Source: Panorpa germanica (taxonomy: Eukaryota > Arthropoda > Insecta > Mecoptera > Panorpidae). Taken from it: 64,000 bases of DNA. The stretch is taken from assembly GCA_963678705.1 (NCBI GenBank), contig OY783206.1, forward strand, positions 26,547,807 to 26,611,806. The letters are read 5' to 3'. The position numbers were made by a program, and so were the translations under genes. The notes beneath the pieces were generated by a model. The model saw only the letters and a list, made by a program, of their open reading frames with translations, ran no database searches and was not told where the DNA came from. Below, in pieces: positions 23,675-35,583 of this stretch; position 1 is the stretch's first letter, and each line of letters starts with the position of its first letter.

Positions 23675-26600
23675 TTAATGTCTAGTTTCAAAATAGCTAT
23701 GTATATCTCCGTCAACTGCTAGATGTATAAAAATATTAGATACATATATCAAATCATGCCCCAGTGGATTAGCTCCAGGAGTCCCTACGTTAGTCTCCTC
23801 AACCAGATACTTTAAGCCTTTCAAATTATTCTTAAACACAGCAAAATGTATTGCAAAATTAGCTGCATTACTTTTAAATCCAACGACACGTTTTAAAATC
23901 AAAAGAAAAATATCATCAGGTAAAGATACATTCATTTGATACATTAGTTTTAATAAATAAATAAAGTTTAGTTTTAAGTAAATAATAATAAAGTTTAGTT
24001 TTAAGGTTGAATTGTTAAGATAGGAATGAAATGTATTAAGAAATAGAATACGGTAGATTGTAAAGCCGAAAGGCACACACAATTAATAATAAATAATAAG
24101 ATACATTCATTTGAAAGATATGTTTTGAAGTTATAGTCGGATGTTGACAGTTTTGACAGATAAATGGGCTTGTGTCCTCATTTTTTAGTGGTTGATTTTT
24201 CAATTGCTGATTGAAATTGATGTTAATAAATGTGTATTGACGTGTCTATTTTATTAAAGATCTAAATGTTGACGGAGATATAGCAATTAAAAATTTGAAT
24301 TGTAGTTTTAGCGCTAGAGATGGTCGATCATATTTGTATGACGTGAAATGCATTTTAACGTCAGTTATTTGTTGAGTATGTCAGTGGTGTGATAATGTTT
24401 TGTAGCTGTTGGTAGTTTAACCCTGCAAGCCTGCCATAATATTGAAATTTTATTGTTCCTTGAAATAGCTGTAAATAATATTTGATATATAAATACATAT
24501 AGCAGAGATTTATGAGCTGTAAGGTTGGTAACCTTACACAAGGATTGTGATGTCACATGCATTTGGAATGTGTACAACGTTGAATCCCTTTAATAATTAA
24601 AGAGACAAAATGACTTTTTTAATTGTTAAAATCTCCTGAAATATAAAGAGTTATTAAAAAATAATTGAACACTTGAGGTTCTAGTAACCCACTTTTTCAA
24701 TATGTAGTACACTTTTATAGAAATTAAGACATAGAACACAAGCCCATTCCACAAAATTATTTAATTCACGTGTATGTCCGTAACTAAATCGACTAGAAAG
24801 TTCTGATTGTGCTAAGTTTGATGTTTTTAATTATTCAGCATTACTAGCTTACCCCATTTTGTAATAGTAAATTAACTATGTCTAATTTATTTAACTTCTC
24901 CATCGATTCTATTACAGTATAGCCATGTATAGAATCACTAATATTTAAAAAAGCGCCATTTTTAATTAGTTGTTTAGCGAATGAAACATTATGGCATAGA
25001 AACAAAGCAGTCCTACCACCTGCATCTATGGCATTGACATCTTCAGTTCTACATAGATGTTCAACAACTGCAATATTTCTATTGATAACCGCATTGTGCA
25101 ACGGTCTAGATCGACAAAGAAATCTATCCATGAAATATGTAAATTGCCAATTACATAATTCCGAACTAATAAATTGGTAGAATTCTAAACGGCAAATGTC
25201 AAAGTACTGGGAGAACCATTTAGCAGCTAGATAGTTGACTACCGAAGTAAAGTTAAATCGATAAGTTGGCAGCCTAATTGCTTTAAACATTTTCCGGAAA
25301 CACACATTCTTACATAATTTTACTACAGCTAGTTTATCAACATGTACGACTTTATAATTTTCCTCTATATACAATTCAAAAATATCTAACACATTAACTT
25401 TAGAGAGATTTGTTTTATTGCTTGGTCTAAACATAAAGCTTATCATTTCTAAATGAAGAGGATATCCGGAAAATTCGAATTCCGTTACTTGGCGATAGGT
25501 TGGTCCCCAGAAGAAGTTGTTACAAATCTTCAAAACATTACTAACATAGATATCAGGACACCCCCAAAGACCTGTCAAGTACTTTTTCTGAAATTCTAAT
25601 GTAAGTGGTGATAAGAAATGTGCGAATGTTCCGAATTTCAACTCCAACTTAGAACTCACTACTGGTTTACTGCAACTTAGCCATATCTTAACATTCTTCG
25701 TCCGTAGAAGACAATTAAAGAGTACGTTAATTATGTCATCCACATTCATTAGGTTTTCGAAATTATCAACTAACAAATAAATTTTCTTCTTTGTTTGGTT
25801 GAAGCCTAAGAAGTTCATAAAATTGTCCACGTTATAAGTCTTGTACACAACCAAGTATTCATGCAACTTAAGATCATCCACTCGGATTACGCACGCATTT
25901 GGAAGAGTTCGTTCAATCGATGCTTTAATTTGTTTAAAGTAAGTGGTTTTCCCCATGCCATGATCAGCAAAAATAACCGTTGCTGGTATATTGAAATTTG
26001 CTGGAAAACTATCAATAACTTTGACTCCTCTTCTGGGAGTAAAAAGTCGTAGATCAGCTCCTAGATTGCTCTCTAACCAGACCAGACAACAATTCTGTTT
26101 ATCTAAGTAAACTTCGAAAACGTTTCGTCTCATATGGCACAGTGTGATAAAGTCATCATGGTTTCCAATGCAAAAGCGGGTGCCCCTCTTGACTTCTCGG
26201 GCTCCTGCTATGTGTTCTGATCTTACGTGGTCTAGCTTCAGTAAATCGGCGGCTTCAAATTGACCAACAAAGAGAGCGTCTGTGTTATCGGATAGCTCTT
26301 GAGGATAATATGCCATAACACTCCGTTGTAAAGATCGTTTAGCTAGAATACTCTCTGTTATTGACCTTCCATCTTTGTTTTCTATATGGCTTAGCTCGAT
26401 AAATTGCTGTAACATTGAAAGATAACTTAAATAAAACAAAGCTGAAAATATGTGATTTACCACAATCACTGGATCTAATTTTGTTATTCTAAACATAAAG
26501 AATAATATTGTTTCTGCATTATAGAAAAACAACAGTCCCACTTAAAAATCGTTTTCCAGAATTATGATATTTTTAAAAAATTATTAAAATTAAAAGAATA

Positions 26601-27097
26601 GATTTACAAATATAGGTAATTATTTAGATTAGCCACACCTGTTGTTTTGAAACTTCTAAAAAATCTACTGCATTTTATGATGTTTTGTATCGCTTTTTGT
26701 ATACTTAGGATATGTCCAAATCACTATGTAATATTCGTTATACCAGTTTTAATTTAAAAATACACAATATTAACGGTTAAATTTGAAATTTTGAATTTGA
26801 GGTTAGAAATAAATGACACTGTTGCATATAAAGATAATGGCGTCATATTTCACATTTCTTAATCAACTTTAACAATAAGTACTGCCTTTTTTAATAAAAA
26901 GTGGTATAATGAATGTTACGTAGTGATTCTACATGTTTTGGCTATAAAATGTGCAAATTTGAGTTCGATAGATTATAAGAAAATACTTTAATTCCTATTA
27001 AAGTTTTAACCAAAGCGACAAACAAATACAATGATTGAATTGAAATAAAAAAATTATAAAAAAAGAAGTTTCTTACCTTGAGTGAAAGTAAAGACAT
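23675..27097 (-). pseudogene. P-loop (STAND-like) / ankyrin repeat gene, disrupted by stops and a MITE
   Basis: Coding exon 1 is 27077-27097 (MSLLSLK) with a leader back to 27131 and probably another leader exon ending at 27309. It joins in phase 0 to exon 2 at 26406. The protein then has a TDALFVGQFEAADLL segment, RGTRFCIGNHDDF, a P-loop (IFADHGMGKTT, about residue 154-162), a Walker-B-like strand (IYLLVDNFENL) and a sensor-like VKIWLSC, followed by ankyrin repeats (LHNAVINRNIAVVEHL, GRTALFLC). It hits a stop at 24844. In another frame, related sequence with an internal stop runs to a MITE (24163-24748). Beyond the MITE the ankyrins resume (NFAIHFAVFKNNLKGLKYLV) and stop at 23675. By alignment to the 41172-44332 gene, most of the repeat array is missing, so it is dead. 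Confidence 0.85.
24163..24748 (+). mobile_element. MITE family F1, full-length copy with internal deletion
   Basis: The 586-bp unit begins AATGGGCTTGTGTCCTCA and ends AACACAAGCCCATT, about 15-bp terminal inverted repeats. It has no coding capacity. Compared with 32597-33235 it lacks about 50 bp near the middle. It interrupts the ankyrin part of the 23675-27097 pseudogene. A target-site duplication is not obvious. Confidence 0.9.
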
Positions 27098-28117
27098 CTC
27101 GATAGAATATTTTCAATAGTTTCTGTAGAATCTGAAAAACAAGTAAAAGAACACTCAACTTGGTGAAACTATGAAACACTGTTGCTCCGAACTGTTTATT
27201 TTCGATTATAAAAGTTAAATTAAATTGAATTGATTAAATTTTATGAAACAGGAAATACATAAAATACATATTGGTTAAAGAATAGAACTATATTGTAATA
27301 ATACTCACATTGAATTGAAACGATGCAGTTAAAGTGAAAACTTGCTCATATAAAATTGGTGTTCAGACGCTGTAATCACACTTAAAAGAAATGAATATTT
27401 AAGCACAAAGAAATCTCGAATGAAATAAACACGATGAACACGACGCTTTAAGTCTTAAATTTGTTGATGTAAAATGATTGTAAAAGCAAACACAAACCTT
27501 ATTAATTGTTGTTTGATACGAAAAGACCGTTAAAAAAATTACAAACTTTATATCTCTGTCCAAGTAATAATTTCTCTGTTTCTGTTATAGCCTGAACTGG
27601 CCTGAACTATAAATAATAAACTGTAAATGACTCAAGCCTAACTTCAAGAACTCTGAAATACCATGGGGTTCCAGTTGGACGCTTTAAGGTTTTCAACTGG
27701 AACACTGTGGAACACTTTCAATTTGACAGCTCATAGAATTCGTCGAGTCAGAATCACGGACAAATTAAATTAATCACACACTAAGAAAATCTGCAGCACA
27801 TATTTGAGAATTCTGTTAAGTTACTAACTAGTAAGTTACATGAATACATACAGGTATTTTAACTTTTTTGTTAGATATAATATGTTTCTTAACATTTTCT
27901 ACAACCGTATCGGTAAGGAACACACATTTTTCCACCATCCACCATCACGGAGTTTATATTCTTCTGATTATACTAACTTTATTTAAAAAATATTGAATTA
28001 TAATACATTTTTACATTAATTCTACTTAACCTCACTTATTCATATCCAATTTATCGGTATGCTTTTCTTATCAATATTTAAACACTTTGTACGATATCTA
28101 TTTATTTTTTTATTAGA
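27098..28117. promoter_or_regulatory. Divergent upstream region between the P-loop/ankyrin pseudogene and zinc-finger gene 1
   Basis: The minus-strand leader exon ends at 27309 (donor gtgagt). On the plus side the segment near 27715 (GAACACTTTCAATTTGACAG, then CTCATAGAATTCGTCGAGTC) recurs almost unchanged near 30577, upstream of the second zinc-finger copy, so it is probably the shared promoter or leader of the pair. No TATA box was convincing. Confidence 0.4.
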
Positions 28118-29179
28118 ATGGAGGATCACAACTGTCACCAAATAAATCTGGAAATTAGTGATAAGCTGAATGAACCAATGGAAACAGAAAATGTAGACGA
28201 AGATCTGAAAATAGAAGTTAAAGAGGAGATAGTCATAAGAGAAACAGATGCATGTGATGAAATAAAAACAGATATTAAAGAAGAACCGGACAATAATGCA
28301 GATGAAACTGCATTTTTACCACATGATAAAGAGTATTTTATAAAATTGGAGACAAATGTTGATTCTTCATCCTCTTGTGAACAACTAAACGAGGAAGATA
28401 TGTTTATTGAGCTGGAGTTTTATATGTGTGATATATGTAACAAGTTATTTGAGAATAAAACAAAATATAAAAAACATTTGCGGGTCCATTCAGCACCAAA
28501 AGTGCATGCTTGTAACGAGTGTAATAAAACGTTTATAAAGCCATCATGTTTAAAAAAACATAAAATCACACATTTAGCTATAAAACCATTTTCTTGCGAC
28601 GAATGCAACAAAACGTTTAGTCAATCTATTCATTTAAGACGACATAAAAACACACACTTAGGCTTAAAACCATTTTCTTGCGACGAGTGTCATAAATCGT
28701 TTACTCAAGCAATTCATTTAAAATTACATAAAAACACACATTTAACTTTAAAACCATTTGCGTGCGATGAGTGCAATAAAACGTTTAGTCAAATAAATCA
28801 CTTAAGACTACATAAAAACTCACACTTAGGCTTAAAACCATTTTCTTGCGATGAGTGCAATAAAACGTTTAAGCATTTATCTACTTTAAAATTACATAAA
28901 AAGACACATTTAGTTCTAAATTCATATTCGTGTGATGAATGTAATAAAACGTTCAGCTACTCATTTAATTTAAAGCAACATAAAAACACACATTTAGCCA
29001 TAAAACCGTTTGCTTGCAATGAATGTAATAAAACGTTTAGTTCTAAATTTAATTTAAATCAACATAAAAACACACACTTAGCTTTAAAACCATATTCTTG
29101 CAACATATGCAATAAAACGTTCAGCCAAATATGTAATTTAAAGGTACATAAGGCGACTCATGTAAATAAAACTGCTTAG
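28118..29179 (+). CDS. C2H2 zinc-finger protein 1 of a tandem pair, 9 fingers
   Basis: The ATG at 28118 follows a splice acceptor (tttttttattag) by one base, so a non-coding leader exon lies upstream. Residues 1-95 are acidic with several sumoylation-type motifs (LKIEVKEE, DIKEEPDN, IKLE). From about residue 105, nine C2H2 fingers follow in one exon, nearly all of the form C(D/N)ECNKTF....L..HK.TH. Linkers read HLxLKPFSC in place of the usual TGEKP. The contact positions of each finger differ (SQSIHL, KHLSTL, SSKFNL) while the scaffold is nearly constant, as in rapidly duplicating arrays. It is probably a nuclear DNA-binding regulator. Its paralogue is 2.86 kb downstream in the same orientation. 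Confidence 0.92.
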   Translation: MEDHNCHQINLEISDKLNEPMETENVDEDLKIEVKEEIVIRETDACDEIKTDIKEEPDNNADETAFLPHDKEYFIKLETNVDSSSSCEQLNEEDMFIELEFYMCDICNKLFENKTKYKKHLRVHSAPKVHACNECNKTFIKPSCLKKHKITHLAIKPFSCDECNKTFSQSIHLRRHKNTHLGLKPFSCDECHKSFTQAIHLKLHKNTHLTLKPFACDECNKTFSQINHLRLHKNSHLGLKPFSCDECNKTFKHLSTLKLHKKTHLVLNSYSCDECNKTFSYSFNLKQHKNTHLAIKPFACNECNKTFSSKFNLNQHKNTHLALKPYSCNICNKTFSQICNLKVHKATHVNKTA

Positions 29180-30972
29180 GTGTATTCTTAAGCATGGGAA
29201 ATTCGAGTTCACATTTCGTAATCTAACATTTATTTTGATATTAGGTTATAAAATATGCCGTACTGAATAATTTTTCTAGTAGATTTTAAGATCCGTACGG
29301 TTGGCATTAAAATACTTTCCAAATTTTTATTAATCAATCATGTAAACATTAAACTAAAATTATATTAACTCTAAAGCATTATTTCAAGAAAACCTTTAGC
29401 TCATTGTCGTAGTTGTCTCTAATATTATCCAATTTTAACCTCCTGGTTGGTTTGAATACAAATTGGGTAAATGGTGCCAACTTTTCACCATTTTGATTAA
29501 CTGCAACATGGCGATGCTATCCAATATTTTTTCAGTACTAGTTTCTATTATATTCAGAGTTCTCTGAATTATACTGGAGCATAAATCATGAGTGTAAAGG
29601 TTTCTTAAAAAGAATTCCGAATGGCAGGAGAAGCCTGGCCTAATTGTAAATAGTAATGAATGACGGGCGAGATTCATTTAACACGAAAAGTATACGAAGT
29701 TAACCACCTTTATCTCGAATAAATTAAATGAATAAGATGAATTATTAAATAATATAACGAAATCAATAATTATTCAAATCATTTGTTTGATAAATGAATA
29801 TTAGAGATTCTATTCTGGTGTAAATATTAAATTGTATTGTATGTAATAATTGTAATTAATTAATATCAATAAATGTTCTAAATCACTACATTTCTCTCTT
29901 TTGTTTTAATTTACTTCTAAGTCAGACAATAAACTAACATCTTTTTAGTTTAGTAATAGTTAAATTAGTTTCTTTAATATCAAATTCCGTACAAAAAGTA
30001 AAATGAATATAAAAATATATATTAATCATAATTAAACAAGTTTTTCTTTAAAGCATTTTAAAATGTCTTGTAGATTGCTCTTTGTCTAATAACACAAATT
30101 CCTTTAGTAATGTTTCGGATACACCTAATTTATGTCTTTTCAAAATCCATCGCCGAACCCAATAACGGCGCATGTTACGTTTTATTTAATCAATTATGTA
30201 AACATTAAACAGAAATTATATTAACTCAAAACCTGCAGATATTTTAGCTCACAACGTCGTTGTTTGAAACATTACTCAATTCCAACTTAGTTTGAGAACA
30301 AATATAATTATCACCAAATATCTAAGAAAACTTTTCGCAAATGTTGCCCATGCCGGAATGTTAACGGCAATCATTTTTAGAAGAAGTTTTTTTAAAATTA
30401 TATTAATGTGTAGCATACAAAGTAAGCATTACTACACCACCCGTCTAGTAAACAAAACATATATATATATACAGACAGGGAACCCATTATCTCATCGTGT
30501 GGCTGAAAAGCAACATGGCATAGAGTTGGTTCTTTAAGTGTACGACAGACTGAACACCGAGAACAACCTGCCACTGAACACTTTCAGTTTGACAGCTCAT
30601 AGAGATCGTCGAATCGGAATAACATACAAATTAATGTATTTGCATCTTATCTTTGCATCGTAAATTAATATATAAAGGTATTTTGATTTATTTTTTTAAA
30701 ATTGTGTCTTTTTGTTGCATTTAACATGTTTCAATATATTTCCTGTAATTGCATCGGTAACGAACACAAATTTTTAATTATAATTAAAATAATTATTAAT
30801 TATAATTAAAACAAATTATATTGTAATTATAATTAAAATCTTGTGTTCACACTGACTATTTTCAAAAGTTTTAAAATATAACAAATATTAACTTTAATTC
30901 AACCTAGCCTAACTTATTTATCTTCATTGTGGTTCTTATGATTTTGTTAGTAAATGCTAATTTTTTCTTAGA
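29180..30972. other. Spacer between the zinc-finger paralogues, part of a tandem segmental duplication
   Basis: The 3' flank of the first gene (29180-29310) matches the 3' flank of the second (32353-32490), for example TTTTCTAGTAGATTTTAAGATCCG against TTTTCTAGTTGATTTTAAGATCCG. The segment at 30577-30640 matches 27715-27780 upstream of the first. Within the spacer, 29340-29480 and 30185-30300 also resemble each other (TGTAAACATTAAACTAAAAT, TTAGCTCA). A short A/T inverted repeat occurs at 30775-30840. No extra gene was found. Confidence 0.55.
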
Positions 30973-32352
30973 ATGGAGGAGTTGTACTCCGACCAAGTAA
31001 AAGTAGAAATTACTGAGGTGTTAAATGATCCAATGGAAGCACAAAATGTAATCGAAGTTCTAAAAGTAGAAATAAAAGAGGAAGAATACGATTCAGAAGC
31101 AGCACCATGTTATGAAATGAAAACAGAAATTACAGAGGCAGAGGAAGCTACAATTTTACCACAGACCAAGGAGTACTTTACAAAATTCGAGCCAAGTGTT
31201 GAATCATCCGTTTGTGAACAAGTATGGGATGAAGATTTAATTACGAAGCAGAATCCTTATATCTGCGAAGTATGTAGCCATTCGTTTGAAAATAACACTG
31301 AAATCATAAAACATTTGCGGGTCCATTCAGGAAAAAAAATTCATTCTTGTAATAAGTGTAATAAAACGTTTGCATACGCATCAGCTTTAAAAATACATGA
31401 AAACACACACTTAGTTATAAAGCCATTTTCTTGCAATCAATGTAATAAGACGTTTAGCCATCCGTCTAATTTAAAGCAACATAAAAACCTACATTTAGGT
31501 TTAAAACCGTTTTCTTGTGATCAATGTAATAAAACGTTTAGTTATTCAACAAATTTAAAGCAACATAAAAACATGCATTTAGGTTTAAAGTTATTCTCTT
31601 GTGACAAATGTAATAAAACGTTTAGTCAGGCAATTCAATTAACACTACATAAAAATACGCATTTAAGTTTCAAACCATTTTCATGTGATGTTTGTAATAA
31701 AACTTTTAACTATTCATCTAGTTTAAAGCAACATAAAGACAGACATTTAGCTGCAAAACTATTTGCTTGTGATGAATGTAATAAAACATTTAGCTATTCA
31801 TCTAGTTTAAAACAACATAAAATTACACATTTAGTTCTTAAACCATTTTCTTGTCATAAGTGTAATAAAACATTTAGTCAAGCAATTCAATTAAAACTAC
31901 ACAATAATACACACTTAGGTTTAAAGTTCTTTTCTTGCGATGAATGTAATAAAACGTTTAGCCGTACATCTACTTTAAAGCAACATAAAATGACTCATTC
32001 AGGTTTGAAGCCATTTTCTTGTGATAAGTGTAATAAAACATTTAGTCAAGCAATTCAATTAAAACTACATAATAACACACATTTAGGATTAAAACTATTT
32101 TCGTGTGATGAATGCAATAAAACGTTTAGCTGTTCATCCAATTTAAACAAACATAAAAACACACATTTAGGGTTAAAACCATTTTCTTGTGATGGTTGCA
32201 ATAAATCGTTTACTGATTCATCTAGTTTAAAAAAACATAAAAATACACATTTAGCTTTTAAACTATTTTCGTGTGATGAATGCAATAAAACATTTAGCTA
32301 TTCAGCTAGTTTAAAGCTACATGAGAAGTCTCATTTAGATAAAAGTGCTTAG
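30973..32352 (+). CDS. C2H2 zinc-finger protein 2 of a tandem pair, 13 fingers
   Basis: The ATG again lies one base after a splice acceptor (tttttcttag), so the leader is spliced. The 459-residue protein has an acidic N-terminus with sumoylation-type motifs (VKVEIT, LKVEIKEE) and thirteen C2H2 fingers of the CDECNKTFS type with HLxLKPFSC linkers. Several fingers are internal duplicates: the unit CNKTFSQAIQLKLHNNTHLG occurs twice, and a SQAIQL finger occurs a third time as SQAIQLTL. The array therefore grew by finger duplication after the gene split from its 9-finger neighbour. It is probably a DNA-binding nuclear protein; nothing in the sequence shows the target. Confidence 0.92.
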   Translation: MEELYSDQVKVEITEVLNDPMEAQNVIEVLKVEIKEEEYDSEAAPCYEMKTEITEAEEATILPQTKEYFTKFEPSVESSVCEQVWDEDLITKQNPYICEVCSHSFENNTEIIKHLRVHSGKKIHSCNKCNKTFAYASALKIHENTHLVIKPFSCNQCNKTFSHPSNLKQHKNLHLGLKPFSCDQCNKTFSYSTNLKQHKNMHLGLKLFSCDKCNKTFSQAIQLTLHKNTHLSFKPFSCDVCNKTFNYSSSLKQHKDRHLAAKLFACDECNKTFSYSSSLKQHKITHLVLKPFSCHKCNKTFSQAIQLKLHNNTHLGLKFFSCDECNKTFSRTSTLKQHKMTHSGLKPFSCDKCNKTFSQAIQLKLHNNTHLGLKLFSCDECNKTFSCSSNLNKHKNTHLGLKPFSCDGCNKSFTDSSSLKKHKNTHLAFKLFSCDECNKTFSYSASLKLHEKSHLDKSA

Positions 32353-32596
32353 GTAAGTTCTAAAGCTTGAGTAATTCGAGTTTACATTTCCTAACCTAAC
32401 ATTTATTTTAATATTAAGTTTATATAATGCCCATAATATAATGAACTAATCAATTTTTCTAGTTGATTTTAAGATCCGTTTGTACGATTTATATTAAAAT
32501 TCATTAAATTCAAATATCATTTCATAAATTATGTAAACATAAGAAGGGAGAAAATCTTGGATTCAGATCTTTTAGTTGTGGCAGTAAATAGTTGTA

Positions 32597-33235
32597 AATG
32601 GGCTTGTGTCCTCATTTTTTAGTGGTCGATTTTTCAATTGTTGATTGAAATTGATGTTAATAAATGTGTATTGGCGTGTCTATTTTATTAAATATCTAAA
32701 TATTGACGGAGATATAGCAATTAAAAGTTTGAATTGTAGTTTTAGCGCTAGAAATGGTCACCCATATTTGTATGACTTGAAATGCATTTTAACGTCAGTT
32801 ATTTGTTGAGTAGGTCAGTGTTGTGGTAATGTTTTGTAGCTGTTGGTACTCAAACAATCCAGTCAAGTCAAAGAATAATAAGTTTTTACTTTATTTAACT
32901 CTGTTAAGGCAGACATAATATTGAAATTTTATTGTTCCTTGAAATAACTGTAAATAATATTTGATATTTTGATATATAAATACATATAGCAGAGATTTAT
33001 GATCTGTAAGGTTGGTAACCTTACACAAGGATTGTGATGTCACATGCATTTGGAGTTTGTACAACGTTGAATCCCTTTAATAATTAAAGAGACAAAATGA
33101 CTTTTTTAATTGTTAATATCTCCTAACATATAAGGAGTTATTAAAAAATAATTGAACATTTGAGGTTCTAGTAACCCACTTTATCAATATATAGTACACT
33201 TTTATAGAAATTAAGACATAGGACACAAGCCCATT
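32597..33235 (+). mobile_element. MITE family F1, full-length copy
   Basis: The 639-bp unit has termini AATGGGCTTGTGTCCTCA and GGACACAAGCCCATT. It contains the internal segment (CAAACAATCCAGTCAAGTCA and following) that the 24163-24748 copy lacks. It lies 245 bp downstream of zinc-finger gene 2. Confidence 0.9.
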
Positions 33236-35560
33236 GTTTTGTGTGATAATAAATAAAGTCTGTAAAAAGTGTAAGTTCTTGTTCTCATTTAATTGTTTTT
33301 ATTCTTTAATTTTTAAGTTATAACGCGACCGTATAGTGAAAATAATTACTTCCGCTCGGTAATAAAAAGAACCCAAGGCGCGTGTGCGTGGTACGGCAAA
33401 TATAGAAGGTTCAAGACCCAGGCTCACTTCCAGGTTTCAGATTTAGACTCCCTTCATCGTCGTTTCACGCTCTTACAATTTTGTAACCTTTGGTGTTAGA
33501 AGCTGAAAAGGATAGGTGCACATTGTAACAATATATTTTGTAAAATTATGTTATTATAATGTTTGGAATGGTGGATGACGCTGACAAGACTGTCAAGGGA
33601 AATCAAATTCTAAATAAATTGCTTTAAACAAATATAAAGAAATACTTTTATTTATAACAGTGTATATTTAAATATCTATAGTAGCGACTCACGCTTTAAT
33701 ACTTTTTTTTGGAATAAAATGTAGGTTAATATATGGATATTGGCATTTGCAATTTTTTGTAACATCCAAAACTTAATGGAGATATAGCTATTTGAATTTC
33801 AGTATTGTAGCTCGTCTTAGCTCTGCGTATGACGTCACAGACGTCTTTTCTCTGCGATTATTAATAGGTTACAAATGTTTGCTATAAGATATTCATATTA
33901 ATATACGTATAAACAATAACATGCAATCTCAGGCAGCAACATGTGTCAGCATTCTTGAATTTGGTACCGAGTGACTATGAGTCATCTATTACACATCTGG
34001 TACCATGCAATTTGTAATATAAATACTAATTAATAGAGATAATTGTGTTTGGATACTTAATAACATTTCTATTGTTATAAAACATTATTATTATAATAGT
34101 ATTAAAATCGTCATACTATTGTACAAGTTTTAAGTGTTGCATATAATCCAGGCGTCTCTAAATTCTTTTTGACTAGTTTTATTTTTTACATAAAACAATT
34201 TATTCACACAATTTTTAAAAAGGTTATATTATTATTTCTTCTTCAAAGATGTTATTTTACTTTAAATAGCAAATATTTAATTAACACTAAGATAGTGACT
34301 CCGCTTCATAAACTAGGTTCTTTCTTTCCATTTGTTACATCATAAAAACCTAAATATTTTGTAGAAATTTAAAGTATAGTTAGTATACATTAATTGAAAA
34401 CCTGATATAATCCCATCAATAAATTTCAAATGAGGAATTTTTAATTTTTGTAGCGATTTTTATATAACGTGTTATTTGTGTTGCTATCCATCAGGCGCCT
34501 TCAGGATTGCAAAGTTAAGGCTTATAGAAATTTACTTGAACAAAATTCAATTTTAGGTGAGATCGTGAAACCTTATGAAGGAAATAATAGAAATTATCCA
34601 GGAAGACCTAAAATACCTCTCTCTAAGGATAAATGGTTTAATTAATAAAACACAAATAATGCAATAAACATTAAAGATACCCAATAAACGGTAATTTTAT
34701 GCAATTGGACATCGAAAGCGGAAGTGGTTTGTCGGAACCGGCTTATCCACTATTAATCACATTAGTCATGTCACTAACATGCAACTGTCCTGCCTGATGT
34801 AGCTTCACGACGCAAAGGTACTTGTCTGAATCAGTGTTAGATTGAACTGCTTTGCCAGTGACCAACTATTTGACAATTCGTTTTGTAAATTAAGTGGTTC
34901 GAACGCAGCTGATTATTTTTGGCGTAAGCTTGAAAGTTCTATCATGTACGTATTTAATTAAATAATATTATTATCTCTTGTATTTATAATTGGGTTGTGA
35001 ACCATAACTGAATATATAAAACTGCACTATTCCTATATTGTAATGTTCCAAGTGTATGTTTATATTCTTATATGTTTGGTACTGAATTTTGTATAGTAGC
35101 TCAAAAACGGCCACTGTGAAATTTTTGAAAATTTCCTATTTCGTAGAGAAAAAATTCTAAGACCTGAAATTCCGTAATTTTGGAAAAACTGCTAAGAAAT
35201 ATTTGCTTTATAACTTTTTATTTGTAAAAGATAGAAAGGTGAAATTTTGCATGCATGTTATTATGCTATTGAATGCAAACATATTTCAAAAATTTATAGA
35301 AGGGGCGCTGAAAAAATTAAGGGGCCCGGTACGAAGTTTTGGAGAAAGCTCAAATTTTGGATTGTGAAAATTTAAAATTTGAAATTTTTTTCCGGGGATA
35401 AAAATTGTACTAGAAAGTTGAATTTTTGTATATAGCTAACTTTGGTACCTAATTTACAAATCGAAAAAAAATCACAAATTTTGAAAAAAAGTTGCTCTAA
35501 AATAATAATAAAGATGGATTTAATTTATGATCTTTTATGCTGAATAATTGTTGAATATTT
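33236..35560. other. Non-coding upstream region of the nuclease-NACHT gene
   Basis: A diverged F1-like segment lies at about 33700-33880 (ACTTAATGGAGATATAGCTA, TTTGAATTTCAGTATTG), and an inverted F1 relative at 34985-35050. A GC-richer patch at 33345-33440 includes GGTTCAAGACCC, a possible pol III B-box relic. A gtaagc donor at about 34923 could end a leader exon for the gene at 35584. The stretch 35100-35540 is rich in AAATTTT words and unexplained. Confidence 0.4.
34495..34645 (+). other. Possible terminal exon of an unknown gene or transposon
   Basis: After an acceptor-like ctatccatcag the sequence stays open for about 50 codons. It reads RLQDCKVKAYRNLLEQNSIL, then YPGRPKIPLSKDKWFN and stop, in a basic, coding-like composition. 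I do not recognise the protein. No upstream exon could be linked, so it may be a relic of a transposase gene or a chance frame. Confidence 0.2.
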
Positions 35561-35583
35561 TCAGATTAAGCTGATCTTCGAAC

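Noticed and set aside
29435..29677. 80-codon minus-strand frame between the zinc-finger genes
   Set aside because: Not preserved in the duplicated spacer at 30185-30440 and without motifs.
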